Of a stretch of DNA of 64,000 nt, positions 56,664-64,000 are shown piece after piece (position 1 is the stretch's first letter; each line of letters opens with the position of its first letter). A program made the position numbers and the translations under genes. The DNA comes from Micrococcus sp. 2A. GTDB lineage: Bacteria; Actinomycetota; Actinomycetes; Actinomycetales; Micrococcaceae. The notes beneath the pieces are model-generated. The model had not been told where the DNA came from and did no database searches. It saw only the letters and a program-made list of their open reading frames with translations. The DNA is taken from contig NZ_CP154351.1 in the NCBI RefSeq assembly GCF_039519235.1, forward strand, positions 310,001 to 374,000. The letters run 5' to 3'.

Positions 56664-58877
56664 ATGACCTCCCCCAGGCACGACGCCGGCCCGCCCCTCC
56701 CTCCCGTCGCCGCCCCGGGCGGCCCGCGGCGTGAGCCCGCGGCGGACCCGGAGCTGCACTCCCAGGCCCTGGAGGTCCTGCGCCGCCTGGTGGACCGGCC
56801 GGACGCCGAGTTCAAGGAGGGCCAGTACGAGTCCGTCGAGGCGCTCGTGGCGCACCGCCGGCGGGCGCTGGTGGTGCAGCGCACCGGCTGGGGCAAGTCC
56901 GCCGTGTACTTCGTGGCGTCCCTGCTGCTGCGGGCGCGGGGCGCCGGCCCCACGCTCATCGTCTCCCCGTTGCTGGCCCTCATGCGGGACCAGGTCTCGG
57001 CGGCGGCGCGCGCGGGCGTGCGGGCCGTGTCCGTGAGCTCCGCGAACTCCACCGAGTGGGACGAGGTCCGGGCCAAGCTCGCGGCGGACGAGGTGGACGT
57101 GCTGCTGATCTCCCCGGAGCGGCTGACCAATCCCCGCTTCCGCGAGGAGCAGCTGCCGGACCTCGTGGCCCGCATGGGCCTGCTCGTGGTGGACGAGGCC
57201 CACTGCATCTCCGACTGGGGGCACGACTTCCGGCCGGACTACCGGCGCATCCGCGACCTGATCGGACAGCTGCCCTCCCAGGGACCCCGGGCGGTGCCCG
57301 TGCTGGCCACCACCGCCACGGCCAACGCGCGCGTCGTGCAGGACGTGGTGGAGCAGCTCGGCGTGGACTCGGCGCAGGACGTCTTCGTGCTGCGCGGTCC
57401 GCTGGCGCGCGCCTCGCTGCGCCTCGGCGTGCTGCGGCTGCCGAACCCCGCGGCCCGCCTCGCGTGGCTGCTTGCCCACCTGGGAGAGCTGCCGGGTTCA
57501 GGCATCGTCTACGCGCTCACGGTCTCCGCGGCGGAGGACACGGCGCGGGTGCTGCGCGAGGCCGGCCACGAGGTGGTGGCCTACACGGGCCGCACGGACC
57601 CGGAGCAGCGCGCCCGCATCGAGGAGGACCTCAAGGCCAACCGCGTGAAGGCGGTGGTGGCCACGTCCGCGCTCGGCATGGGGTTCGACAAGCCGGACCT
57701 CACGTTCGTCGTGCACCTCGGGGCGCCGAGCTCCCCGGTGGCGTACTACCAGCAGGTCGGCCGCGCGGGCCGTGGAACGGACCACGCGGACGTGCTCCTG
57801 CTGCCCGGCGCGGAGGACCGCCAGATCTGGCAGTACTTCGCCACGGCCTCCATGCCGGACGAGGCCCAGGCCCACACGGTGCTCGCGGCGCTCTCCGCGG
57901 ACGGCGGGGCGATGTCCGTGGCGGCGCTGGAGCCCGCCGTGAGCATCAAGCGCACCGCCCTCGAGCTGCTGCTCAAGGTGCTCGCCGTGGACGGTGCGGT
58001 GGAGCGCGTGGGCGGCGGCTGGCGGTCCACGGGCCGCCCCTGGACCTACGACGGCGAGCGCTACGCCCGCGTGGCCGAGGCCCGCCGTGCGGAGGAGCGC
58101 CTCATGCTGGACTACCAGACGACGCAGACGTGCCGCATGGAGTTCCTGGCGCGGACCCTGGACGATCCCACGGCCGCGCCGTGCGGGCGGTGCGACGTCT
58201 GCGCCGGCCCGTGGTACCCCACGGGCTCGGACGGTGCCGCTCGGGAGCGCGCCGAGCACGCCCTGCACCGGGCCGGCGTCCCCCTCGAGCCGCGCCGCAT
58301 GTGGCCCTCCGGGATGGACCGGCTGGGCGTGCCGGTGACGGGCCGCATGGCCGCCGGCGCGCAGGCGGAGGAGGGGCGCGCCCTCGCGCGTCTGACGGAC
58401 CTGGGCTGGGGCGGAGTCCTGCGCGAGCTGCTCGCCGCGCCGGATGCCCCGGTGCCGGAGAACGTGCTGCAGGGCGCCGTGGGGGTCCTCGCCGGGTGGG
58501 GCTGGCAGGACCGCCCCATCGCGGTGGTGGCCATGCCCTCGAGGGGGCGGCCACAGCTCGTGGGCTCCTTCGCCGAGGGGGTCGCACGGATCGGCCGCCT
58601 GCCGTTCCTCGGCACCCTCGACCTCGTGGGCGGCGGCCCGACGGCCGGCCCGGGCGGCAACAGCGCCTACCGGCTGGCCTCGGTCCACGGCCGCTTCGCC
58701 GTCCCGCAGGCCATGGCCCACATGCTCCGCACGGCGCCTGAGGCGGGGCACGTCGGCCCCGTCCTGCTCGTGGACGACCTCGTGGACTCCCGGTGGTCGC
58801 TGGCCGAGGCCACGCGGGTGCTGCGCGAGGCCGGTGCCCAGGGGGTGCTGCCCTTCGTCCTCGCCCAGTCCGGCTGA
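56664..58877 (+). CDS. recQ: RecQ-type helicase fused to a C-terminal phosphoribosyltransferase-like domain
   Basis: A 737-residue SF2 helicase. Walker A is QRTGWGKSA (72-80), the DEAH box is VVDEAHCISDWGHDFRPDYRRI with RecQ's aromatic-rich loop, motif VI QVGRAGRG, and zinc-binding cysteines occur in QTCRMEF...CGRCDVC. The final 130 residues form a PRTase-like domain with the PRPP loop VLLVDDLVDSRWSLAEA. This fusion is common in actinobacteria; the PRTase role is unknown. CATACT (56652-56657) lies six bases before the ATG. Divergent from nsrR. Confidence 0.93.
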   Translation: MTSPRHDAGPPLPPVAAPGGPRREPAADPELHSQALEVLRRLVDRPDAEFKEGQYESVEALVAHRRRALVVQRTGWGKSAVYFVASLLLRARGAGPTLIVSPLLALMRDQVSAAARAGVRAVSVSSANSTEWDEVRAKLAADEVDVLLISPERLTNPRFREEQLPDLVARMGLLVVDEAHCISDWGHDFRPDYRRIRDLIGQLPSQGPRAVPVLATTATANARVVQDVVEQLGVDSAQDVFVLRGPLARASLRLGVLRLPNPAARLAWLLAHLGELPGSGIVYALTVSAAEDTARVLREAGHEVVAYTGRTDPEQRARIEEDLKANRVKAVVATSALGMGFDKPDLTFVVHLGAPSSPVAYYQQVGRAGRGTDHADVLLLPGAEDRQIWQYFATASMPDEAQAHTVLAALSADGGAMSVAALEPAVSIKRTALELLLKVLAVDGAVERVGGGWRSTGRPWTYDGERYARVAEARRAEERLMLDYQTTQTCRMEFLARTLDDPTAAPCGRCDVCAGPWYPTGSDGAARERAEHALHRAGVPLEPRRMWPSGMDRLGVPVTGRMAAGAQAEEGRALARLTDLGWGGVLRELLAAPDAPVPENVLQGAVGVLAGWGWQDRPIAVVAMPSRGRPQLVGSFAEGVARIGRLPFLGTLDLVGGGPTAGPGGNSAYRLASVHGRFAVPQAMAHMLRTAPEAGHVGPVLLVDDLVDSRWSLAEATRVLREAGAQGVLPFVLAQSG

Positions 58878-58940
58878 TTCGACAGAGCTGAGGCGGCGGA
58901 GGCTGATTCGCCGGGACCCGACGTGACGAGGGCTGACACG

Positions 58941-58976
58941 CCGAGGGGGCCGGACCGGATGCTCCGGCCCCCTCGG
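58941..58976. terminator. terminator between recQ and the phosphomannomutase
   Basis: Arms CCGAGGGGGCCGGA (58941-58954) and TCCGGCCCCCTCGG (58963-58976) around an eight-base loop, between converging genes. Confidence 0.85.
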
Positions 58977-59006
58977 GCCCGTGGAGGGCGGTCCGCCCGC
59001 CGTCCG

Positions 59007-60482
59007 TCAGCGCTCGGTGCGGACGATCTCCAGCACCGCGTCGCGGATGGCCTCCATGGTCTCCGGGGTCCGGGCCTCGCCGTTGTAGCGCAGGAACGGC
59101 TCCGTGTTGGAGGGGCGCAGGTTGAACCACCATGAGCCGTCGGCCGCGGAGACGGTGGTGCCGTCCATGCGGAGCACGCGCGTGGCCACGCCCGCGAAGT
59201 CCCCGTGGGTGGCCTGGCCGGCGTCGCCGCCGTCCTCGGCGCCCGCGGCGAACTGCGCGAGCACGGCGGCCACGGCGGCGTCCTTGTCCTCCACCTTCGA
59301 GTTGACCTCGCCCGAGGCGAAGTACGGCTCGTACTCCTCGGCCAGCTCGCTCAGGGGCTGCTCCTGCTCGCCCAGGGCGGCCAGGACGTGCATCGCGGCC
59401 AGCATGCCGGTGTCCGCGTTGAAGAAGTCACGGAAGTAGTAGTGCGCGGAGTGCTCGCCGCCGAACACGGCGCCCTCGGACGCCATGACCGCCTTGATGA
59501 AGGAGTGGCCCACACGGGTCACCACGGCGCGGCCGCCGTCGGCCTCCACCAGCTCGGGCACCGCTCGGGAGGTGATGAGGTTGTGGATGATCACGGGGGT
59601 CTCCTCCCCGTCCGCCTTCGCGCGGGCGATCTCGCGGCGCGCCACGAGGGCGGTGACCGCGGACGGGGACACGGGGTCGCCGTTCTCGTCGATCACGAAG
59701 CAGCGGTCGGCGTCTCCGTCGAAGGCCAGGCCGAGGTCCGCGCCGCGGTCCGTCACGGCAGCCTGCAGGTCGCGCAGGTTCTCCGACTCCAGCGGGTTGG
59801 CCGGGTGGTTCGGGAAGGTGCCGTCGAGCTCGAAGTAGAGCGGCTCGATGGTGAGCGGCAGGCCCGGCAGCAGCGTGTCCCCCAGGACCGCCGGAGTCGT
59901 GCGTCCCGCCATGCCGTTGCCCGCGTCCACCACGACCTTCAGCGGGCGGATTCCCCGCAGGTCCACGAGGGAGCGCAGGTACTCGGCGTAGGCGCCCAGG
60001 ATCTCCTGCTCGGACACGGAGCCCGGGGCCTCCACCGCGGGGATCTCGCCGCCGTCCAGGTAGCGCTGGGCCACGTCGCGGATCTCGTAGAGGCCGGTGT
60101 CCGAGGAGACGGGCACCGCGCCGGCCTTGGCCATCTTCATGCCGTTGTACTCGGCCGGGTTGTGCGAGGCCGTGAACACCACGCCGGCGGCCTGCTTCAC
60201 GCCGGCCGCGTAGTACAGCATGTCCGTGGAGATGAGGCCCAGCAGCAGCACGTTCGCGCCGCGAGCCGTGGCGCCGGCCGCGAAGGCGTCCATGAACTCG
60301 GGAGAGGAGGGGCGCATGTCCCCGCCCACCAGCACGGTCTGCCCGGCCAGCTCGAGGACGTCCACGAAGGCTGCGCCCACGGCTCGGACGGACTCCGCCG
60401 TGATGGTCTCGCCCACGATGCCGCGCACGTCATAGGCCTTGAAGGAGTCACGCAGGTCGATGGGTCCAGAGGAAGTAGTCAC
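59007..60482 (-). CDS. manB: phosphomannomutase/phosphoglucomutase
   Basis: A 491-residue alpha-D-phosphohexomutase. The phosphoserine loop is TASHNPAEYNGMK (S106), the metal loop DGDADRCF, and the sugar-binding GEHSAHYYFRDF and phosphate-binding RPSNTEPFLRYNGEA motifs are present. It interconverts mannose-6-P/mannose-1-P or the glucose equivalents for GDP-mannose and glycan synthesis. The GTG at 60482 sits seven bases after TACCAT (60490-60495, minus), which fixes the start. Divergent from the MFS gene, 38 bases apart. Confidence 0.92.
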   Translation of the reverse strand: MTTSSGPIDLRDSFKAYDVRGIVGETITAESVRAVGAAFVDVLELAGQTVLVGGDMRPSSPEFMDAFAAGATARGANVLLLGLISTDMLYYAAGVKQAAGVVFTASHNPAEYNGMKMAKAGAVPVSSDTGLYEIRDVAQRYLDGGEIPAVEAPGSVSEQEILGAYAEYLRSLVDLRGIRPLKVVVDAGNGMAGRTTPAVLGDTLLPGLPLTIEPLYFELDGTFPNHPANPLESENLRDLQAAVTDRGADLGLAFDGDADRCFVIDENGDPVSPSAVTALVARREIARAKADGEETPVIIHNLITSRAVPELVEADGGRAVVTRVGHSFIKAVMASEGAVFGGEHSAHYYFRDFFNADTGMLAAMHVLAALGEQEQPLSELAEEYEPYFASGEVNSKVEDKDAAVAAVLAQFAAGAEDGGDAGQATHGDFAGVATRVLRMDGTTVSAADGSWWFNLRPSNTEPFLRYNGEARTPETMEAIRDAVLEIVRTER

Positions 60483-60489
60483 GCGACCG

Positions 60490-60514
60490 ATGGTAGTGGA
60501 CCCCTGGATACAGT
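60490..60514. promoter_or_regulatory. divergent -10 boxes of manB and MFS gene
   Basis: TACCAT (60490-60495, minus) and TACAGT (60509-60514, plus) each lie 6-7 bases before their GTG start codon. The intergenic space is only 38 bases, so both transcripts must be essentially leaderless. Confidence 0.65.
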
Positions 60515-60520
60515 GGGCTG

Positions 60521-61780
60521 GTGGCCTCCGCAAACCGATTCCCGCGCTCCGGCGGCGTGCCGGGCGGCCCGTGGCCGGAAGCCCCGGAGCCGCTCTCGCC
60601 CGGCACGCCCGCCTACCGCCGGCTGCTGCTCGGCCTCTTCCTGGCCGGCGTGGCCACGTTCGCCCAGCTCTACTCGCCGCAGGGCCTGCTCCCCCTCGTC
60701 AGCGCCGACCTGGGCGTGCCGGCCCACGAGGCGGCGCTGCTCGTCTCCGCCGCCACCCTCGGCCTGGCCGTCTCCGTGGTGCCGTGGTCGCTCGCGGGCG
60801 ACCGGTGGGGCCGTCGACCGGTCATGGGGGTCTCGCTCGCCGGCGCGAGCGCGCTCGCGGTGGCTAGCGGGCTGGCCCCCTCGCTCGAGGCCATGATGGT
60901 GCTGCGCCTGTTCGAGGGGATGGCGCACGGCGGCGTCGCGGGCCTCGCCGTGGCGCTGCTCGCGGAAGAGGTGGCTCCGCGCGCGGTCACCGCGGCGGCG
61001 GGCACCTACATCGCCGGGACCACGCTGGGCGGCCTGTCCGGCCGGCTCATCGCGCTGCCCGTCGCCGAGGCGGCCTCGTGGCGCGCGGGCATGCTCGCGG
61101 TGAGCGCGGTCGGCGTGCTGTGCACCCTGGGGTTCCTCTGGGTCACCCCGCGGGCCCGCCGCTTCGTCCCCTCCCGCACCTCCGTGCGGCAGGTCACCCG
61201 CACGGTCCGTGCGCACCTGCACGCGCCCGCGCTCGTGGCGGTGTACGCGCAGGCGCTGCTGCTCATGGGCGGCTTCGTGGCCCTGTACAACTACGTGGGA
61301 TACACGCTCCTGGCCCCGCCGTTCTCCTGGGACCCCTCGGCCGTGGGACTCGTGTTCCTCGCCTACCTCGCCGGCACCTGGGCGTCGCCGTGGGCCGGCC
61401 GGCTGGCCGCACGGCATGGCCGGCTGCGGGTCCTGGTCGCGGCGACGACGGCGATGGCCGTGGGCGTGGCCCTCACCCTGGTGCCCCACCCGCTCGTGCT
61501 CGTGCCCGCACTGGTGCTGGCCACCGGGGCGTTCTTCGCGGCGCACTCGGTGGCCTCGGCATGGGCCGGCACCGCCGCGGTGACGGGCCGCGCGCAGTCC
61601 ACCTCGCTGTACAACCTGGCCTACTACGCGGGATCGAGCCTCTTCGGCTGGCTGGGCGGGGTGTTCCACGAGGCCCACGGCTGGCCCGGGCCGGTGGTGA
61701 TGGTGGTGGCGCTCGTGCTCACCGCCACCGTGGTCGCCGTCGTCGTCCTGCGCGGAGACGAGACGGCCCCGGCTCGATGA
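60521..61780 (+). CDS. MFS transporter
   Basis: A 419-residue 12-helix major facilitator. The N-terminal GVATFAQLYSPQGLLPLVSADLG, the loop-2/3 motif GDRWGRRPVMG and VAPRAVTAAAGTYIAGTTLGG resemble the arabinose-efflux-like YbcL/YnfM subgroup (sugar or drug efflux). The substrate cannot be inferred. The GTG lies six bases after TACAGT. Neighbours share no pathway with it. Confidence 0.88.
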   Translation: MASANRFPRSGGVPGGPWPEAPEPLSPGTPAYRRLLLGLFLAGVATFAQLYSPQGLLPLVSADLGVPAHEAALLVSAATLGLAVSVVPWSLAGDRWGRRPVMGVSLAGASALAVASGLAPSLEAMMVLRLFEGMAHGGVAGLAVALLAEEVAPRAVTAAAGTYIAGTTLGGLSGRLIALPVAEAASWRAGMLAVSAVGVLCTLGFLWVTPRARRFVPSRTSVRQVTRTVRAHLHAPALVAVYAQALLLMGGFVALYNYVGYTLLAPPFSWDPSAVGLVFLAYLAGTWASPWAGRLAARHGRLRVLVAATTAMAVGVALTLVPHPLVLVPALVLATGAFFAAHSVASAWAGTAAVTGRAQSTSLYNLAYYAGSSLFGWLGGVFHEAHGWPGPVVMVVALVLTATVVAVVVLRGDETAPAR

Positions 61781-61808
61781 GCCGGGGCCGGGCGGGTGCG
61801 GCGGACGG

Positions 61809-63107
61809 TCACCTGCCGCGGCCGGCGGCGTCCGTGCCGTCGGCGGAGCGGGCCTGCTCCTGCCACTGCTTGAGCACGGCCGGGTCCTGCAGCTCGAGCC
61901 AGTCCACCATCTGCTGGTAGGTCACGCAGTACGTGTCCTCCTTCTGGCAGACCTCGCGCATGACCTGGTCCACCGCGGGGTTGAACGTGTTGTCGTTCCA
62001 CGTGTTGAAGTGGTTGCCGAACACGAGCGGGGCGCGGTTGCCGTTGAACGCCGACTCGTACACGTACAGGTAGGTCTCCCGCTGGAACCTGCCGAGGCGC
62101 TCCTTGTCTGCGGGGACCTCCTTGCCGCCGTTGCCGTCCATCCAGAAGTTGTAGTCCATGGCCAGGACCATGGGGTACTTCTTGCCCTCCTCGGCGAGCA
62201 CGGGGGAGTAGACGGTGGGCATGTCGAACTCCCAGATGCCGTCCTTCTGGTAGGGCCAGGCCACCCCGGGCTTGCGCTCCCAGTGCGACGTGTCGTACTC
62301 CAGGCCGTGCTCCTTCCAGACCGGCACGAGCGCGTCCCACTCCCCGTCCAGGCAGGGCAGGCGGCCGCCCTTGACGTCCTCCGCCTCGACCTCGAGCTCG
62401 GGGAAGTCCTCCCCGTAGCCGTTCACGCGGCGCGGGTCGTCCAGGAACTCGTAGAACGTCCCGATCTCCTGCTCCCACTCGGCGGTGGACCACTTGTTCG
62501 CGCCGTACTCCGCCGAGGCACAGAGGTGGCCGCTGTAGTGGGTGCCGATCTCGTGGCCGCGGGCGTGGGCCTCGTTGATGTTCTCCACGCGCTGGGCCAC
62601 CTCGGCCTCCGGTCCGCCGAACTCGGTCTGCACCACGCCGGGCTCGTTGCCCGGGGCGCTGTAGATCTCCTTGTTCGCACTGCCCACCAGGTTGATGCCG
62701 GACTGGAACACGGTGAACTTGGCGCCGGCCTCGTCCGCGGTCTCCATGAACGACTTCCAGCGGGCGTCCTGGTTGCCGCCGTCGAAGGAGAACAGGACGA
62801 ACTGCGGAGGGCGCTCGTCCGCGCCGTATGCGCGCATCGGCACGTCCGGGTTGGACCGGGCCGCCAAGGGGCCCTCGGTCTCCGCCTCCGAGGACGACGC
62901 CGCACTCGAGTCCGCGCTCGGCCCCGTGCCGGTCGTCGCCGAGGCGGACGCATCGCCGCCCTGAGCAGCCGGACCGCCGGGTGAGGCGCCGTCGCTCTGG
63001 GGGGCGGAGCAGCCGCTCAGGAGCAGGGCCAGGGCCGCCGTCGCACCCCACACGCGGTGCCGCCGAGACCCGGAGCGCTCGGTGAGGGACGAAGGGGGAA
63101 GGGCCAT
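61809..63107 (-). CDS. polysaccharide-deacetylase-like lipoprotein
   Basis: A 432-residue exported lipoprotein. The signal peptide ends in a lipobox LLLSGC with C33 as the lipidation site; a Ser/Ala/Thr-rich linker (34-85) follows. The catalytic-like region has FSFDGGNQDARW (in place of the NodB FDDG motif), AKFTVFQSGINLV, and the metal-site-like HEIGTHYSGHLC; later FGNHFNTW. It thus resembles a divergent polysaccharide deacetylase (CE4) acting at the cell surface; activity is not proven. GGAGATCACC precedes the ATG. Confidence 0.82.
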   Translation of the reverse strand: MALPPSSLTERSGSRRHRVWGATAALALLLSGCSAPQSDGASPGGPAAQGGDASASATTGTGPSADSSAASSSEAETEGPLAARSNPDVPMRAYGADERPPQFVLFSFDGGNQDARWKSFMETADEAGAKFTVFQSGINLVGSANKEIYSAPGNEPGVVQTEFGGPEAEVAQRVENINEAHARGHEIGTHYSGHLCASAEYGANKWSTAEWEQEIGTFYEFLDDPRRVNGYGEDFPELEVEAEDVKGGRLPCLDGEWDALVPVWKEHGLEYDTSHWERKPGVAWPYQKDGIWEFDMPTVYSPVLAEEGKKYPMVLAMDYNFWMDGNGGKEVPADKERLGRFQRETYLYVYESAFNGNRAPLVFGNHFNTWNDNTFNPAVDQVMREVCQKEDTYCVTYQQMVDWLELQDPAVLKQWQEQARSADGTDAAGRGR

Positions 63108-63335
63108 GGTGATCTCCTGCGTGGTGGCCGGTGCTGCCGGTGGTGTCGTTGCTGTTCGGGGCGGGCGAGGTCGCGCGCGCGGTGCCGCGGCCGTCCAGCG
63201 GCCGCCTGTCCACCCTAGGCACACCCGAGGGCCCCGGCGGGCGATTCCCCGGGAACTGTGACGGAGGTGTGACCCCTCGCCGCGGCGGGCTCTTCGGCCG
63301 CCGGGGCCCCGGAGCGCCGACCTAGACTGACGGGC

Positions 63336-64000
63336 ATGGAATACCTCGTTCCCGCCCTGGCCGTGCTGGCGATCGGCGTGCTCACGCTGGCGGTCGGCAA
63401 CCGGATGGCGCGCAGCGCCCACAGCGGGAGGACGGCCGCGCCGGCGTCCACCCAGCGGGCGGAGGCGAGTGAGGCCCGGGCCAGGGAAGCCGTGTCCCTG
63501 CTCGACGAGGGGGGCCACCGCGCCGTCTACGGGCACATCGCCCAGAGCCGCGTCATGGAGGCCATCCGCGCCTACCGGGGCATCACCGGCCGGAGCCTGA
63601 AGGACGCCGTCCTGGACGTGCAGTCCCTGGCCGCCTACCCGCAGGTCTACCCGACGCGCCCGCCCGCAGGGCTCGAGGACATCGACGGCCCGGACGCCTC
63701 GACGCCGTCCGCAGGTGGGGACGAGCCCGTGGTGCCCGAGTCTGCCCCCCAGGAGAGGGGCGGGACGCAGAGGGGTGGGGCACCCCGCCGGGTCGGGGAG
63801 ACCCAGGGCCCGGACAAGGCCGGCGGCGGCGCTGGGTCCCACGCCGCGGCCCCGGGCGCGGCGTCCGGGGCGCCGCGCGAGGCGGACGGCTCCGCCGACG
63901 CCGTCCCGGCACCCGCGGAGGCGTCGGCCGGCGCGGAACCCCTCACGATCCCGACCGAGTGGATGGGCGATCCCGCGCCGGAGGAACAGCCGTTCGAGGT
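63336..64000 (+). CDS. hypothetical membrane-anchored protein with L7/L12-CTD-like segment, runs past window
   Basis: The first 221 residues are present. A hydrophobic anchor YLVPALAVLAIGVLTLAVG is followed by a basic linker and a segment SRVMEAIRAYRGITGRSLKD resembling the C-terminal domain of ribosomal protein L7/L12 (which reads KKIAVIKAVREITGLGLKEA). The rest is a Gly/Ala/Pro-rich low-complexity tail. The ATG lies seven bases after TAGACT (63323-63328). Comparable membrane-anchored L7/L12-like proteins occur in actinobacteria; function unknown. Confidence 0.6.
   Translation, partial: MEYLVPALAVLAIGVLTLAVGNRMARSAHSGRTAAPASTQRAEASEARAREAVSLLDEGGHRAVYGHIAQSRVMEAIRAYRGITGRSLKDAVLDVQSLAAYPQVYPTRPPAGLEDIDGPDASTPSAGGDEPVVPESAPQERGGTQRGGAPRRVGETQGPDKAGGGAGSHAAAPGAASGAPREADGSADAVPAPAEASAGAEPLTIPTEWMGDPAPEEQPFE

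Noticed and set aside
58873..58911. A further repeat pair (GCTGATTCG twice) after recQ as part of the DUF559 repeat family
   Set aside because: Only nine bases are shared and the rest diverges; retained only as a possible distant copy.

Overview
The window is chromosomal DNA of a very high G+C actinobacterium. A GTP-type PEP carboxykinase, an NsrR with cluster cysteines and Asp8, Lhr, a RecQ-phosphoribosyltransferase fusion, densely packed genes, and many start codons sitting 6-7 bases after a TANNNT -10 box fit Micrococcaceae, most likely Micrococcus (inferred from gene content, not from a search). The long open frames opposite real genes are G+C-driven shadows and are not annotated.

Layout. 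1-7.4 kb: a branched-chain/short-chain acyl-CoA catabolism cluster (mmsB, mmsA, an SDR dehydrogenase, a GNAT, a MarR regulator, an acyl-CoA synthetase, an acyl-CoA dehydrogenase). Its two divergent promoter regions share a 20-bp motif that may be the MarR operator. 7.3-9.3 kb: two membrane proteins (DUF1275, YeiH). 9.4-11.3 kb: a Tat-exported metallophosphoesterase with unusual metal-site motifs. 11.5-16 kb: a tandem glycine riboswitch followed by gcvP-gcvT, without gcvH. 16-18.6 kb: a membrane-anchored nuclease-like protein and two membrane proteins of unknown function. 18.7-19.7 kb: a deletion scar joining an Lrp/AsnC regulator to an M20 amidohydrolase. 19.7-24.3 kb: a PdxK/ThiD-type kinase, DUF4126, an ABM monooxygenase, a GNAT, and a TetR regulator divergent from a second acyl-CoA dehydrogenase. 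24.3-25.6 kb: a DUF559 nuclease-like gene bracketed by copies of a GATTCGTCTGGCTC repeat. 25.6-32.2 kb: tgt, an ornithine-cyclodeaminase-like gene, and a large secreted subtilase divergent from a LuxR-type regulator. 32.2-42.9 kb: a GATase, an unknown/Nudix pair, an OYE reductase, a pseudouridine synthase-DedA-coiled-coil membrane protein operon, a GlgC-like nucleotidyltransferase, an Nei-type glycosylase and a VOC protein. 43-48.7 kb: rlmH-lhr. 48.7-54.8 kb: tRNA-Ser(CGA), tadA and upp from back-to-back promoters, a winged-helix regulator with a SixA-type phosphatase, tRNA-Arg(ACG), and pckG. 54.8-64 kb: nsrR-hmp with its operator, recQ, a phosphomannomutase, an MFS transporter, a deacetylase-like lipoprotein and the start of a gene that leaves the window.

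How the genes work together. mmsA/mmsB with the synthetase, dehydrogenase and SDR would feed valine/isoleucine and short acyl chains into CoA intermediates. The glycine riboswitch couples glycine supply to cleavage. NsrR and Hmp form a nitric-oxide sensing and detoxification pair. The remaining genes are mostly single housekeeping functions. No prophage, insertion sequence, CRISPR array or rRNA was seen. The least explained features are the repeat-bracketed DUF559 gene, the coiled-coil/membrane fusion protein and the ligand-swapped metallophosphoesterase.
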